Assembly: GCA_964424355.1 (NCBI GenBank)
Contig: CAYRIO010000002.1
Coordinates: 1-64,000 of the forward strand
Direction of reading: 5' to 3'
Length of the DNA: 64,000 nt
DNA from: CAZEHS01 sp964424355
GTDB lineage: Bacteria; Bacillota; Clostridia; Peptostreptococcales; Acidaminobacteraceae
The notes beneath the pieces are model-generated. The model searched no databases and was not told the origin of the DNA. It worked only from the letters and a program-made list of their open reading frames with translations. Shown here piece after piece: positions 17,282 to 26,900 of the stretch. The translations under genes were made by a program, and so were the position numbers. How positions within the stretch are numbered: the first letter of the stretch is position 1; each line of letters starts with the position of its first letter.

Positions 17282-17314
17282 TATAATTATAAACGTGTGG
17301 CCAACGGGCCACAC
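17282..17314 (+). promoter_or_regulatory. -10 box and perfect inverted repeat upstream of the ABC-F gene
   Basis: TATAAT at 17282-17287 is a good -10 box, with a poor -35 upstream. Immediately after it, gtgtggcc-aacg-ggccacac (17295-17314) is a perfect 8-bp inverted repeat near the transcript's 5' end. It could be an operator or a 5' stabilising hairpin. No terminator/antiterminator pair is evident before the gene. Confidence 0.45.
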
Positions 17315-17384
17315 AAAAACCTGTGGCTAATGAACTTTTTATAGATTGAGAGGAGGAACCGTCGGGCTGTCTGGCGGGAAAAAG

Positions 17385-19001
17385 ATGATTACAGTAACCG
17401 ATCTGCATTTACGTTATGGTGACAAGAAACTGTTCGAAGAAGTGACAATGAAATTTACCCCAGGGAATTGCTATGGGGTTATCGGGGCCAATGGCGCCGG
17501 GAAAACAACGTTCCTGAGAGTCCTTTCCGGTGAAGTGGAGCCGAACAAAGGGGAGATTTCCATTCCGCCGGGGATGCGGATGGCGGTCCTCAAGCAAAAC
17601 CATTTTGAATTTGATACGCATACGGTATTGAGCACCGTGATCATGGGGCATAAGCACCTGTACGACATCATGGTGGAAAAGGATGCCCTTTACGCAAAAG
17701 AAGATTTCTCCGATGAAGACGGCATGCGTGCCTCCGTTCTTGAAGGGGAATTCGCTGATATGGACGGCTGGGATGCCGAGATGAACGCGGAGAAGCTTTT
17801 GATGGGTCTTGGCGTCACGAAGGATCTCCATGACAAGCTCATGTCCGAACTGCTTGCCGGTGACAAGGTTAAAGTGCTTCTGGCACAGGCCCTGTTTGGC
17901 AATCCGCATATCCTGCTTCTGGATGAACCGACGAACCACTTGGATTTCCGCGCCATCACATGGTTGGAAGAATTCCTGATGAACTATGAGAACACCGTTA
18001 TCGTTGTATCCCATGACCGTCACTTCCTGAACAAGGTCTGTACGCACATGGTGGATATCGATTTCGGCAAGGCGAAGATGTTTGTCGGGAACTACGATTT
18101 CTGGTACGAGTCCAGCCAACTGATCCAGCGCCTGATGAAGGACCAGAACAAGAAGAAGGAAGAAAAGGTCGCCGAGCTTCAGAGCTTTATCGCCCGGTTC
18201 AGTTCCAATGCGTCCAAGGCCAAGCAGGCAACTGCGCGGAAAAAGATGCTGGACAAGATCACGATTGAAGATATGCCCTCTTCCTCCCGCCGGTACCCGT
18301 TTGTCGGATTTGTTCCGGAGCGGGAAGCGGGTAAGGATGTTCTGTTTATTGAAGGGATTACAAAGACGATTGACGGCGTGAAATTGCTGGACAATGTCAG
18401 CTTCACCGTGAATAAAGGGGACAAGATTGTTTTCATGGCCCGCAATGAAATGGCCCGAACCGCTCTTTTCAAAATCCTGATGGGCGAGATGGAGCCTGAT
18501 AGCGGTAGCTTCAAATGGGGTGTCACCACATCCCGCGGCTATGTCCCCCGTGATAATAATGAATATTTCGACGACTGTGATCTGAGCTTGGTGGATTGGC
18601 TGCGTCAGTATTCCACAGAAAAGGACGAGACCTTTATCCGTGGCTTCCTGGGGAAAATGCTCTTTTCCGGCGAGGAAGCACTGAAAAGTGCCAAGGTCAT
18701 TTCTGGGGGAGAGAAAATGCGCTGCATGTTCTCTCGGCTGATGCTGGCTTCTTCCAACGTCCTGATTCTGGATGAGCCGACCAACCACTTGGATTTGGAA
18801 TCCATTCAAGCGGTGAACAACGGCTTGGTGGCCTTTAAAGGCACCCTGTTGTTCGCATCCCATGACCATGAATTCGTTCAGTCGGTGGCGGACCGCGTGA
18901 TTGAAATCACGCCGGCTGGCCTCTTCGATAAATACATGGCCTTTGATGAATTCCTGGAAGATACTGAAATTCAGAATAAGATCGATACGATGTATCTATA
19001 A
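17385..19001 (+). CDS. ABC-F family ATPase (YbiT/YkpA type)
   Basis: 538 residues with two ABC ATPase domains and no membrane segments. The first has GANGAGKTT, the signature-region SELLAGDKVKVLLAQAL and LLLDEPTNHLD; the second has a degenerate Walker A (MARNEMART), then ISGGEKMRCMFSR and LILDEPTNHLD. They are joined by a charged linker (~residues 240-300) typical of ribosome-binding ABC-F proteins. The family acts at the ribosomal E site; this subgroup resembles YbiT/YkpA. Loss of the second P-loop Gly/Lys pattern is seen in this subgroup as I recall. The ATG at 17385 fits the family's usual N-terminus; a stronger GGAGG site lies about 30 bases upstream without a matching start. Confidence 0.88.
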   Translation: MITVTDLHLRYGDKKLFEEVTMKFTPGNCYGVIGANGAGKTTFLRVLSGEVEPNKGEISIPPGMRMAVLKQNHFEFDTHTVLSTVIMGHKHLYDIMVEKDALYAKEDFSDEDGMRASVLEGEFADMDGWDAEMNAEKLLMGLGVTKDLHDKLMSELLAGDKVKVLLAQALFGNPHILLLDEPTNHLDFRAITWLEEFLMNYENTVIVVSHDRHFLNKVCTHMVDIDFGKAKMFVGNYDFWYESSQLIQRLMKDQNKKKEEKVAELQSFIARFSSNASKAKQATARKKMLDKITIEDMPSSSRRYPFVGFVPEREAGKDVLFIEGITKTIDGVKLLDNVSFTVNKGDKIVFMARNEMARTALFKILMGEMEPDSGSFKWGVTTSRGYVPRDNNEYFDDCDLSLVDWLRQYSTEKDETFIRGFLGKMLFSGEEALKSAKVISGGEKMRCMFSRLMLASSNVLILDEPTNHLDLESIQAVNNGLVAFKGTLLFASHDHEFVQSVADRVIEITPAGLFDKYMAFDEFLEDTEIQNKIDTMYL

Positions 19002-19002
19002 G

Positions 19003-19039
19003 AAAATTCCTCTCCGGATCCGGAGAGGAATTTTTTTTA
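19003..19039 (+). terminator. Terminator of the ABC-F gene
   Basis: Perfect palindromic stem (aattcctctccgg / ccggagaggaatt) followed by a run of eight T, directly after the stop. Confidence 0.95.
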
Positions 19040-19139
19040 TGCAGGGGCAGAATGTTGAGCGTATTCCATGCGATTTGAGGGTAAGTGTCCGGTGTAATCA
19101 GGAAACTGACTTTTTTAACGGAAAGGAGCACCAGACTCT

Positions 19140-20939
19140 ATGGGTAAGATGATGCTGACAGGAAATCAGGCGGTTGCCAGGGGATTTTATGAAGCGGGGG
19201 GGACCCTTGCAGCCAGCTATCCTGGATCGCCGACTGTGGAAGTGATGCAGACGATCAAGGACACGTATCCGGAAATCTATGGGGAATTCTCGGTGAATGA
19301 AAAAGTGGCCCTGGAGGTGGCCATTGGAGGCTCCTTCGGCGGGTCCCGCTCCATGGCGATCATGAAGCACGTTGGGGTCAATGTGGCCATGGACCCGCTG
19401 ATGACCTTCACCCAAACGGCGATCAACGGCGGATTCCTGCTGGTCACCGGCGATGATCCGGGAATGGCCTCATCTCAGAATGAACAGGACAACCGGATTC
19501 TAGGGGCATTCGCCCATATGGCGGTTCTGGACCCCGGCAGCAGCCAAGATGCTCTGACCTTCACCAAGAAAGCCTTTGAAATCAGCGAAAATTATGGCAC
19601 GCCGGTGATGCTGCGGATCACCAGCCGGGTCTGTCACAGCCGGGGCGTGGTGGAAACCGGTGAGCGGGAAGTCCAGGTGCGCAGCGGTTTTTCGAAAAAT
19701 CCGGCGGACTATGGGATGATCCCTCCCTTCACGGGACCGAAGCAGGAGGTGCTGGCCCAGCGGGTCCAACAGCTGAGGCTGGCGGCGGACACTATGGACA
19801 TCAACCGCTACGAGCCCTCGGCGTCGGGGAGAAAGGATGTGCTGATCCTCACCTCCGGGCTGATGTACCATAATTACCGGGAACTGAACCTGGACGCCAG
19901 TGTCTATAACCTGGGCATGGTCCACCCCCTCCCCCTGGACAGGCTGAATCACCTATACGAAACGTACGGTCGGATCATCATCATTGAAGAGATGATGCCC
20001 TTCATCGAAAATCAGCTGCTGGCAGCAGGAATCCCCTGTGAAGGGAAACAGTGGTTCAGCACAACCGGGGAACTGGATACGGAAACCATCCGGTCGGGGC
20101 TTCAGAGCGCAGGGGTTTTGGCGGGGGATGCGGCCCTGGAGGTGAAAGGGATGGACACCGTTCCCCGAATCTCCCTGTTCTGTGCAGGGTGCCCCCATCG
20201 CCCGGTTTTCGACATCCTGAAGAAGATGAAGACCAGTATCATCGGTGATATCGGGTGCTACTCCATGGCCGTCCTGGAGCCTTTGGAATGTCTGAATTCG
20301 ATTATTTCCATGGGGGCCAGCCTGGGTATCATGAAGGGGCTCAGCAAGGCCAATCGCCTCATGGGCCGACAGGAACCCCTGGTCAGTGTGATCGGGGACG
20401 GGACATTCTTTCATTCCGGCATGACGGGGATGCTGAATATGCTCCATCAATTGCATCCTGAGGACAACATGACGGTCATCCTCCTGAACAATGGGACCAC
20501 CGCCATGACCGGAGGCCAGCCGACGGCTGCCAGCGGCGCCTATACCCCGGAAGCGGATCTCTCCGTTGCCATTCCCGACATGCTAAGGGTTCTGGGGGTT
20601 GAGGATGTTACGGTGGTGGACCAGTTCGCGTATAAGGAGGCCCAGACAGCGATCAGGGATGCCGTCCAGCGGCCCGGTCTTTCTGTCGTTATGACCACCC
20701 GGCCCTGCGCCCTGGCCTTCAAGATCAAGGAGCCGGTATTCCAGGTGGATCCGACGGTATGCATTGCCTGTCGGAGCTGCATCCGCACCAATTGCCCACC
20801 CCTGCTGATGAAAAGCTATGAGGGGATCGATAAACTGAAATCATCCATCCATCCCGACATGTGTGTGGGCTGCTCGGTATGCTCCCAAGTGTGTCCTGTC
20901 GGCGCAATCAATCGGGTGTCAGAGGAGGTGGGACAATGA
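19140..20939 (+). CDS. iorA: Indolepyruvate:ferredoxin oxidoreductase, alpha subunit
   Basis: 599 residues. With IorB it oxidises aryl-pyruvates (from Trp, Phe, Tyr) and CoA to aryl-acetyl-CoA, reducing ferredoxin. The order is an N-terminal pyrimidine-binding domain (GNQAVARGFYEAGG...SYPGSPT), a central region, and the thiamine-diphosphate domain with the GDG...NN motif (SVIGDGTFFHSG...LNNGTTAMTGG). The C-terminal ferredoxin-like part has two [4Fe-4S] Cys sets: CIACRSCIRTNCP and CVGCSVCSQVCP. The stop overlaps the iorB start (ATGA). GGAG lies 11 bases before the ATG. Reduced ferredoxin made here could feed the Rnf complex encoded at 56.8-61.8 kb. Confidence 0.95.
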   Translation: MGKMMLTGNQAVARGFYEAGGTLAASYPGSPTVEVMQTIKDTYPEIYGEFSVNEKVALEVAIGGSFGGSRSMAIMKHVGVNVAMDPLMTFTQTAINGGFLLVTGDDPGMASSQNEQDNRILGAFAHMAVLDPGSSQDALTFTKKAFEISENYGTPVMLRITSRVCHSRGVVETGEREVQVRSGFSKNPADYGMIPPFTGPKQEVLAQRVQQLRLAADTMDINRYEPSASGRKDVLILTSGLMYHNYRELNLDASVYNLGMVHPLPLDRLNHLYETYGRIIIIEEMMPFIENQLLAAGIPCEGKQWFSTTGELDTETIRSGLQSAGVLAGDAALEVKGMDTVPRISLFCAGCPHRPVFDILKKMKTSIIGDIGCYSMAVLEPLECLNSIISMGASLGIMKGLSKANRLMGRQEPLVSVIGDGTFFHSGMTGMLNMLHQLHPEDNMTVILLNNGTTAMTGGQPTAASGAYTPEADLSVAIPDMLRVLGVEDVTVVDQFAYKEAQTAIRDAVQRPGLSVVMTTRPCALAFKIKEPVFQVDPTVCIACRSCIRTNCPPLLMKSYEGIDKLKSSIHPDMCVGCSVCSQVCPVGAINRVSEEVGQ

Positions 20940-21511
20940 CGAATATTCTATTCGGAGCCGTTGGCGGTCAGGGATTGGTCCTGGCTACCCGGATTGTCTG
21001 TGAAGCGGCCTTTCTGGCCGGTAAGGATGTGAAGAGCAATGACGTCGTGGGGCTCAGTCAGCGGGGCGGCAAGATCTGGGGCAGCGTCCGCTACGGTGAG
21101 AAGGTCTGGTCCCCCAATATCCCCCGGGGGGGCGCAGATATCCTGGTAGGTCTGGAACCTTTGGAAGGACTGCGCTGGAGCGACATGCTGAAGGCGGGGG
21201 GGCTGGTGATTCTGAACACAGCCGAGGTGCCGCCGGTCCCCGTCGTGATGGAAAAGGAGCGCTATCCGGAGGCTATCGGATCGGTGCTTCGCGAAAAATA
21301 CCGCGTGCTGGATCTGGATGCGGCATCGGAGGCCAAGGCCCTGGGGAATGGCAAGATGGCCAATATCCTGCTGCTGGGAATCCTGGGCCGGGAACTGAAG
21401 CTGCCGGAAGCCCACTGGGAGACGGCAATCCGGGCCTTCGTCCCCCAAACTGCCGTGGAGCTGAACCTGAAGGCGTTCAGACAGGGCTGGGACTTTAAAG
21501 GGGTAGACTAG
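20936..21511 (+). CDS. iorB: Indolepyruvate:ferredoxin oxidoreductase, beta subunit
   Basis: 191 residues, the gamma-type subunit fold of 2-oxoacid:ferredoxin oxidoreductases. It opens with NILFGAVGGQGLVLATRI and continues with VKSNDVVGLSQRGGKIWG and PRGGADILVGLEPLEG, all typical of IorB. Its ATG overlaps the iorA stop by 4 bases, giving translational coupling and equal amounts of the two subunits. GGAGG lies 6 bases upstream within iorA. A bidirectional terminator follows. Confidence 0.94.
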   Translation: MTNILFGAVGGQGLVLATRIVCEAAFLAGKDVKSNDVVGLSQRGGKIWGSVRYGEKVWSPNIPRGGADILVGLEPLEGLRWSDMLKAGGLVILNTAEVPPVPVVMEKERYPEAIGSVLREKYRVLDLDAASEAKALGNGKMANILLLGILGRELKLPEAHWETAIRAFVPQTAVELNLKAFRQGWDFKGVD

Positions 21512-21518
21512 GGCAATA

Positions 21519-21554
21519 AAAAAGGAGGTCTCCGTTGGAGACTTCCTTTTGTTG
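21519..21554. terminator. Bidirectional terminator after iorB
   Basis: Stem aaaaggaggtctcc / ggagacttcctttt with a 3-base loop, between convergent iorB and the TPR lipoprotein gene. Confidence 0.88.
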
Positions 21555-21560
21555 TCCGGG

Positions 21561-22379
21561 CTACCGGTTGACGTTCTGAAGGTTATTGATGGCGTTCTGG
21601 TTGTCGGGGTTCAGTTCGACAGCGGCCTCGAAGGCCTTCCGGGCATCATCCTTGCGTTCCTGCATCGTCATGGCAACGCCCATGAGGTTCTGAAGCTCTG
21701 AAGCGGCAGCTGCTTCCGGGTTTTGTGAAAGCGCTCTTTTGCAAAAGCTTTCTGCCTCCGCGGGTTGCTTGGCGTTGAGGTTGAGCAGGGCGATCTGGAA
21801 GTACAGGTTGATATCGGACGCATTGTAATCCAAGGCCTTTGTGTAGTACATCAGGGCTTTTTCCGGGTCGGGAGCAACCTCCTTGCCCTTTGCGTACATA
21901 GCGCCAAGGGTGGTATAGCCGTAGTAAATCCGGTGCTGGTAGATATCGGCTGTTTCGCCCCGACAGATTTTCCAGGTTCCGTCCTCAAACACAACGGTCC
22001 GGGTATATTCATAGGTGTTTTCGCTTTTGGTCTGGTGGTCGAAATCGGTTTGCGTAATCGTAAACTCGGAAGCCCGGGCGTAGCGATTGCCAAAGGGATC
22101 TTTGAAATTATTAACGTCTTTACCGGCGCTGAGTTTGAAGGATTTAATCTCTTCGGTTTGCTTATACAGCGTCTGCCATGTGGTGAAATCTTCTGAAGAA
22201 ATGACTGCCTGATCAGCTTTGCAAAGCTGGCTGTAAGCGGTGGAATAATCCTGAGCAAGCGTGGCGTTGAAATATCTATTCAAAGGGGCGTCGATGGCCT
22301 CTTGAGAGGATGCGTGGCAACCTGCTGCAATAATCATCAGAGCGGTGATAAGCAGTACTGGGGCGAATCTTTTGAGCAT
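21561..22379 (-). CDS. TPR-containing lipoprotein
   Basis: About 272 residues from the ATG preceded by AAAGGAG (22379). The N-terminus is a lipoprotein signal with lipobox IIAAGC, so the mature protein is anchored outside the membrane. Residues ~25-140 (SQEAIDAPLNRYFNATLAQDYSTAYSQL) resemble a cystatin/NTF2-like domain. The last ~110 residues hold two to three tetratricopeptide repeats (ALMYYTKALDYNASD..., ARKAFEAAVELNPDN) used for protein contacts. I do not recognise a specific orthologue. Monocistronic, ending at the shared terminator with iorB. Confidence 0.72.
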   Translation of the reverse strand: MLKRFAPVLLITALMIIAAGCHASSQEAIDAPLNRYFNATLAQDYSTAYSQLCKADQAVISSEDFTTWQTLYKQTEEIKSFKLSAGKDVNNFKDPFGNRYARASEFTITQTDFDHQTKSENTYEYTRTVVFEDGTWKICRGETADIYQHRIYYGYTTLGAMYAKGKEVAPDPEKALMYYTKALDYNASDINLYFQIALLNLNAKQPAEAESFCKRALSQNPEAAAASELQNLMGVAMTMQERKDDARKAFEAAVELNPDNQNAINNLQNVNR

Positions 22380-22444
22380 GAAGGAATCTCCTTTGTGATA
22401 TGACACTCCTTATAATACCATAAAATGATGTTAAAAAAAATGCG

Positions 22445-23332
22445 CTAACGGATTTCTCCGATCGGACTGATCTGGAGGCGGGCATAATGGCCGGCGATGA
22501 GAGAACGGGCAGTGACGGAGGCGATGACAACGGCGCCGCCGATCAAGGTCCATACGCCGGGTTTTTCGCCGATGAAAAGGAAGACCCATACCGGATTTAA
22601 AATGGGTTCGATGACAGGGACCAGGATGGCTTCAATCGCTGAAATGTGTTTGATGGCCAGTGCGTACAGCAGGTAAGAGCAGCCTAACTGGAAAATGCCC
22701 AGGAGCAGGAGCCCGATAATGCTCCGGGTAGAGGGGACGCCGCTGGTTAGGATAAAGGGGAGGGCGACGACAAATGTGATCAAATTTCCAAGAAGAACCG
22801 TTTCGATGGGGTCGCCATCCTTCTGAAGGCGGAGGAAAATAACGACACCGGCCAATCCGACGCCGCTGAGCACTGCCAGGATATTCCCTGTGAAGCTGCC
22901 GCCGGAGATACCCTCGCGGAAGAAGAGCATCATCCCGATCAGGGTCACGGCGATGGAGGCCCAGTCGTACCAGCGGATCTTTTCTCTTAGAACCCAGCCG
23001 GCCATTATCGCAACCCAAATAGGCGCGGTGTACTGAAGCAGAATTGCGTTTGCGGCGGTGGTCAGCTTCGTTGCAATGACGAAAAGGATCACGGTGGATG
23101 CGTATGTGAGGGCGCCCAGAATGAGAGGCCATGACCACTTCAGCTTGAATTTTCTCACATATCCCAGGATCAATAGTCCTGCAATCAGGCTGCGGATTCC
23201 GGATATGGCCACGGGGTTCCAGTCGACCAGCTTGATCAGGATTCCGCCGGTGCTCCACAGGACGGAAGCGGCAATTAAAAAAAGGATGGATTTTTTTCTT
23301 TGAGAATCAGGTGTCAGTAATCGGGGTTCCAT
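22445..23332 (-). CDS. DMT-superfamily (EamA) transporter
   Basis: 295 residues with about ten hydrophobic helices arranged as two EamA repeats (e.g. ILFLIAASVLWSTGGILIKL and the C-terminal VIEPILNPVWVFLFIGEKPG). The repeat-end sequence PI(W/L)xxxxxxWVLREKI...G is characteristic. The family exports amino acids or other small metabolites from the cytoplasm; the substrate cannot be read from sequence. GAGGTG lies 4 bases before the ATG. The downstream lipoprotein gene has its own leader, and no partner genes are evident. Confidence 0.85.
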   Translation of the reverse strand: MEPRLLTPDSQRKKSILFLIAASVLWSTGGILIKLVDWNPVAISGIRSLIAGLLILGYVRKFKLKWSWPLILGALTYASTVILFVIATKLTTAANAILLQYTAPIWVAIMAGWVLREKIRWYDWASIAVTLIGMMLFFREGISGGSFTGNILAVLSGVGLAGVVIFLRLQKDGDPIETVLLGNLITFVVALPFILTSGVPSTRSIIGLLLLGIFQLGCSYLLYALAIKHISAIEAILVPVIEPILNPVWVFLFIGEKPGVWTLIGGAVVIASVTARSLIAGHYARLQISPIGEIR

Positions 23333-23492
23333 GGGTCACCTCTTCCGGCGTTATTTCACTCCCATTATTATGAACCACTTGTCCAGTTAATTCAATGACT
23401 GCGTGGGTTCTTTTAAAGGGAATGCCAGAATGTGACGAAAAGGAAGGGCTGATCCCGAAGAATCAACCCTGGTATGCGACAACGCTTTTTTA

Positions 23493-25403
23493 TCAGTTGA
23501 TGAAAAGGTTGCGACGGTATTCAGCATAAAGCTCAGTGAGCTTCTGGACTTCCTGCATCATCTCGATCTGCATTTCGGAGACTTCATCGTAGTTTCCGGA
23601 ATCGACTGCCTCGCGGATCCGTGTGAACAGGGATTGCTTGGTCAGGCTGTCCTTCATCAGATAAAGGCGCAGGCTGTTGATTTTTTCCCACATGACAACG
23701 TCCAGGTCGGCCACGTTTTCCATGTCGTTGCTGTGAAGCTTGGCGGCGTCTCGAACCACTTCCATGTTCTTGGGAATGATCCGCGTAGCGACTTCGTTGG
23801 TCCACTTAGCCAGGATGGAGAGCTCGTAGGATTCGATGATGGCCTCGGGGAATACATCGCAACGGTTGAGGACCTTGCGCTTATCCACGCAGGTTTGCAG
23901 GGAACGAATGTTTTCCCAGACGGTTGTGGGGGGCTTGCCAAAGAGGGCATCCCGTTCCTCGGCGGTGAAGTCGTCGAAAACATCTTCCTCTGAACGGTAT
24001 TGACGATCTTTTTCCAGATAGAAGCTGGGCTCGCCGGCTTTTTTGCTGAATTCTCTTTCGAGGTCATCGGCGGACTTGCCGGATTTTGCTGCAGCCTCCA
24101 TACCATCCAGCATGGCCAGATAGACAGCGGCAATGGCCAGATAGGAGTTGGTGTTTGGATTAGGGGAACGGAGTTCGAAGCGGGTTGAAAGCGGGCTGTC
24201 AAGATCGCGGACCAAACCGCACAGGACAGTCCTGTTCCGAGTGGGGACTTCGACTGAGTGACCCAGGGAGCCTACGATACAGACGGGCGCTTCAAAACCA
24301 GGCTTGAGGCGGTTAAAGGCATCATTGGTGCTGGTGACGAAGGGGTTGATAACCTCGTAGTTCTTCAGCATGCCCATAAAGGCGCCGAATCCCAGGCTGC
24401 TGAGGTATTGCCGCTTGTTGTCGGCGGGGGCGAAGAGGTTGATGAGCTTGCCGTTTTTCAGTTTCATGGCCACGCCTACATGGTGGTGTTCGCCGCTGCC
24501 GGCTACGCCTTCAATTGGTTTGGCGTTGAAGGTGATTTTCAGGCCGTGCTTGTGGAAGATATCGCTGATGTAATCTTTTGCAAACATCTCGTTATCCGCA
24601 GATTGAAGCGCTTCGTCATATTTCCAATCGATTTCCAATTGCTCCATGATGTGTGTGTAAACATTGCTGCCGGAAAGCTTTGAAGGGACGCCGCCAACTT
24701 CTTTGTGGCCCATTTCGGCTTCGAGGCCCAACCGGTTGAGGTGGATCAGGGCTTCTTCAAGAGCGGATCGGACGGGGCCCACGGTTCGTTTCCAGTATTG
24801 CTCCTTCAAGGCTTGTGAAGCGGAGAGCTTTTCGGTATCGGATTTGTAATCCGGGGTACTGACCCAGAACTCCAGCTCGGTGGCGGAGGTAAGAACGATC
24901 CGTTCGATATCTTCGGCGGAGCTGATGCCGAATTCCTTGCAGAGGTCGGGGTATTTCTTGAAGAGTTTCTTCGTCTCTTTATCCATACAGCGCTCTGCGT
25001 TTTGGAGAATTGCTCTGGAATCCACCAGCTTCCCATCGTGCATCAGATAAGCGGGGATGATCAGGGTGCCCACGGGCATGCCCGTTTCGGGAAGGATATA
25101 GTCATAATTGTAGTCAACGAACCAGCGAACCTTCAAATCGGGCACAAGGTCTACCTTGGCGTTGTTGATATCGGCGATGCGAGGCAGGTATACACTGGAG
25201 CCATCGGTTTGGACGCCTGTTTTCAAGAACTTATCGGTACTGTCAATGACCATTTCCACGGGGATCTTCTCGTCGGTGTGGTTGTTGCCTAGATCGACTG
25301 CGACCAGGGACAGGAACTTGATTTCCGGATGGTTTTTCAGAAGCTCTTCTAATTTCTTCGGGGTATGCATTTCCTTGGGAACGATATGGATCAGATTGTT
25401 CAT
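23493..25403 (-). CDS. Glutamine synthetase family protein with C-terminal extension
   Basis: 636 residues from the ATG preceded by GGAGGTGTCTT. It has the glutamine synthetase fold: an N-terminal beta-grasp with DGSSVYLPRI, the metal/ATP motif ATELEFWVS, GSGEHHHVGVA (metal-binding His), NAFNRLKPGFEAPVC-type flap region and RFELRSPNPNTNSYLA. Beyond the usual ~470 residues an additional ~160-residue helical extension follows (from about ESYELSILAKWTNEVATRI). This makes it longer than classical GSI and shorter than GSIII. It should make glutamine from glutamate and ammonia, but a related ligase function is possible. A second, standard-length GS lies at 53215. Confidence 0.85.
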   Translation of the reverse strand: MNNLIHIVPKEMHTPKKLEELLKNHPEIKFLSLVAVDLGNNHTDEKIPVEMVIDSTDKFLKTGVQTDGSSVYLPRIADINNAKVDLVPDLKVRWFVDYNYDYILPETGMPVGTLIIPAYLMHDGKLVDSRAILQNAERCMDKETKKLFKKYPDLCKEFGISSAEDIERIVLTSATELEFWVSTPDYKSDTEKLSASQALKEQYWKRTVGPVRSALEEALIHLNRLGLEAEMGHKEVGGVPSKLSGSNVYTHIMEQLEIDWKYDEALQSADNEMFAKDYISDIFHKHGLKITFNAKPIEGVAGSGEHHHVGVAMKLKNGKLINLFAPADNKRQYLSSLGFGAFMGMLKNYEVINPFVTSTNDAFNRLKPGFEAPVCIVGSLGHSVEVPTRNRTVLCGLVRDLDSPLSTRFELRSPNPNTNSYLAIAAVYLAMLDGMEAAAKSGKSADDLEREFSKKAGEPSFYLEKDRQYRSEEDVFDDFTAEERDALFGKPPTTVWENIRSLQTCVDKRKVLNRCDVFPEAIIESYELSILAKWTNEVATRIIPKNMEVVRDAAKLHSNDMENVADLDVVMWEKINSLRLYLMKDSLTKQSLFTRIREAVDSGNYDEVSEMQIEMMQEVQKLTELYAEYRRNLFIN

Positions 25404-25476
25404 AAGACACCTCCGCATATTTATGCGCACAATGTATATATATTCACTTTCTGCGCTTGTTGAAACTCATGTGTCC

Positions 25477-25504
25477 ATTATAACAAATAACCACTCGAAG
25501 TAAA
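25477..25504 (-). promoter_or_regulatory. Promoter of the long glutamine synthetase gene
   Basis: On the minus strand: TTTACT, 16 bases, TATAAT, about 75 bases before the ATG. The rest of the intergenic region (25505-25867) is AT-rich and contains a possible TACAAT box at about 25815 for the divergent aldolase gene; I see no repeat or RNA motif in it. Confidence 0.6.
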
Positions 25505-25867
25505 GGGGGATAAAGAGTATGAAACCGTTTTCACAAAAAATAAATGAAATCGATAAAAACATATCAGCCAATAAGAAGGTGTTTAAGGTTTTGTGATGCT
25601 GAAAAAGCGCGTGTCGGATGAGTGGGTGTCGAGGAAGGTGGCGATGACGTGCCCCCTTTCCGATTCGGACCGGCGCAAGCCATAAAGTCATTATAACCAA
25701 TAAATCTATAAAATTCAGTTGATTTGACCGCATAAAAATACTCTTTTGAGGAAGCGCACTCCGGATGCGATGAAATTCGGGGAAATCGGAATAGTCACCG
25801 GAATGAAAGTGAATTACAATAGAGAGAAGAGAACCGAAAGCATAAAATAAGAATCCTGGAGGACCCT

Positions 25868-26896
25868 ATGAAATGGACAGATCTGCGCAGTGATACCGTG
25901 ACACACCCCACTGAAGCCATGAGAAAGGCCATGGCGGCAGCGGAGGTTGGGGATGACGTTTATGGGGACGACCCCACGGTAAACCGGCTTGAAAAGCTGG
26001 CGGCTGAGATTCTTGGAAAAGAGGCGGGCATGTTCGTGCCTTCCGGGACCTTTGGAAACCAGGTGGCCATTATGACCCACACCCGGCGCGGAGATGAAAT
26101 CTTGGTTGGGTCAGATTGCCATATCATGATGCATGAAGTGGGCGCCGCCGCGGTGCTGTCCGGCGTTCAGACCCGGTCGGTCCCTACGGATGGCGGGACG
26201 ATGGACCCCATGCTGCTTAAATCCATGATTCGGCACGAGGATATCCATTATCCGGATACCGGGTTGATTTGTATTGAGAATGCTCATTCCGGCGGGAAAG
26301 TGGTCAGCTATGAGAATATGAAGGATATTCATGCGGTGGCTTTGTCATCGGGTATTCCGGTTCATTTGGACGGTGCGCGTATTTTCAACGCCGCTGCAGC
26401 GCTGGGAGTTCCGGTGGTGAAACTGGCGGCTTGTGCGGATTCGGTCAATGTCTGCCTTTCCAAGGGGTTGTGTGCACCGGTGGGTTCTGTCCTGGTGGGA
26501 TCAGAATCCTTCATCAGAAAAGCGCGGAAGAATAGAAAGCTGATGGGCGGCGGCTTGCGCCAGGCTGGGATTCTTGCGGCGGCGGGAATCATTGCGCTGA
26601 CGGAGATGCCGGGGCGGCTGGCCGAAGATCATACCAATGCCCGCTATATGGCGGACCGTTTGGAAGAGATCGAGGGGCTTCGCGTCCTGCGGGACAGGCT
26701 GGCGATCAATATGGTGTTCTTCACCTTGCCGGAATCCATTATTGGTGAGCAGGAACTGGTGGCAGGACTCCTCAAAGCCCAAATAAAAGTGAATGGCCTT
26801 GAAGACGGGGAATACCGTTTTGTGACCAACCATGGCGTGAGCCGGAGAGATGTTGATGCCGTCGTAGAGGCAATGAAAGCAATCATCGGGAGGTGA
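25868..26896 (+). CDS. ltaE: Low-specificity L-threonine aldolase
   Basis: 342 residues, PLP-dependent fold type I. It splits L-threonine or allo-threonine to glycine and acetaldehyde. Family motifs: the opening DLRSDTVTHPTEAMR, EVGDDVYGDDPTVNRLE, FVPSGTFGNQ, HLDGARIFNAA and the lysine segment NVCLSKGLCAPVGSVL. GGAGG lies 6 bases before the ATG. PepF begins 4 bases after its stop. In an amino-acid fermenter it could supply glycine, in line with the glycine riboswitch at 14.5 kb. Confidence 0.94.
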   Translation: MKWTDLRSDTVTHPTEAMRKAMAAAEVGDDVYGDDPTVNRLEKLAAEILGKEAGMFVPSGTFGNQVAIMTHTRRGDEILVGSDCHIMMHEVGAAAVLSGVQTRSVPTDGGTMDPMLLKSMIRHEDIHYPDTGLICIENAHSGGKVVSYENMKDIHAVALSSGIPVHLDGARIFNAAAALGVPVVKLAACADSVNVCLSKGLCAPVGSVLVGSESFIRKARKNRKLMGGGLRQAGILAAAGIIALTEMPGRLAEDHTNARYMADRLEEIEGLRVLRDRLAINMVFFTLPESIIGEQELVAGLLKAQIKVNGLEDGEYRFVTNHGVSRRDVDAVVEAMKAIIGR

Positions 26897-26900
26897 TCAG

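Noticed and set aside
17409..18869. Long open frame (486 codons) on the minus strand inside the ABC-F gene
   Set aside because: It lies opposite a clear ABC-F gene, has no ribosome-binding site and its translation resembles no family; it is a shadow of codon bias.
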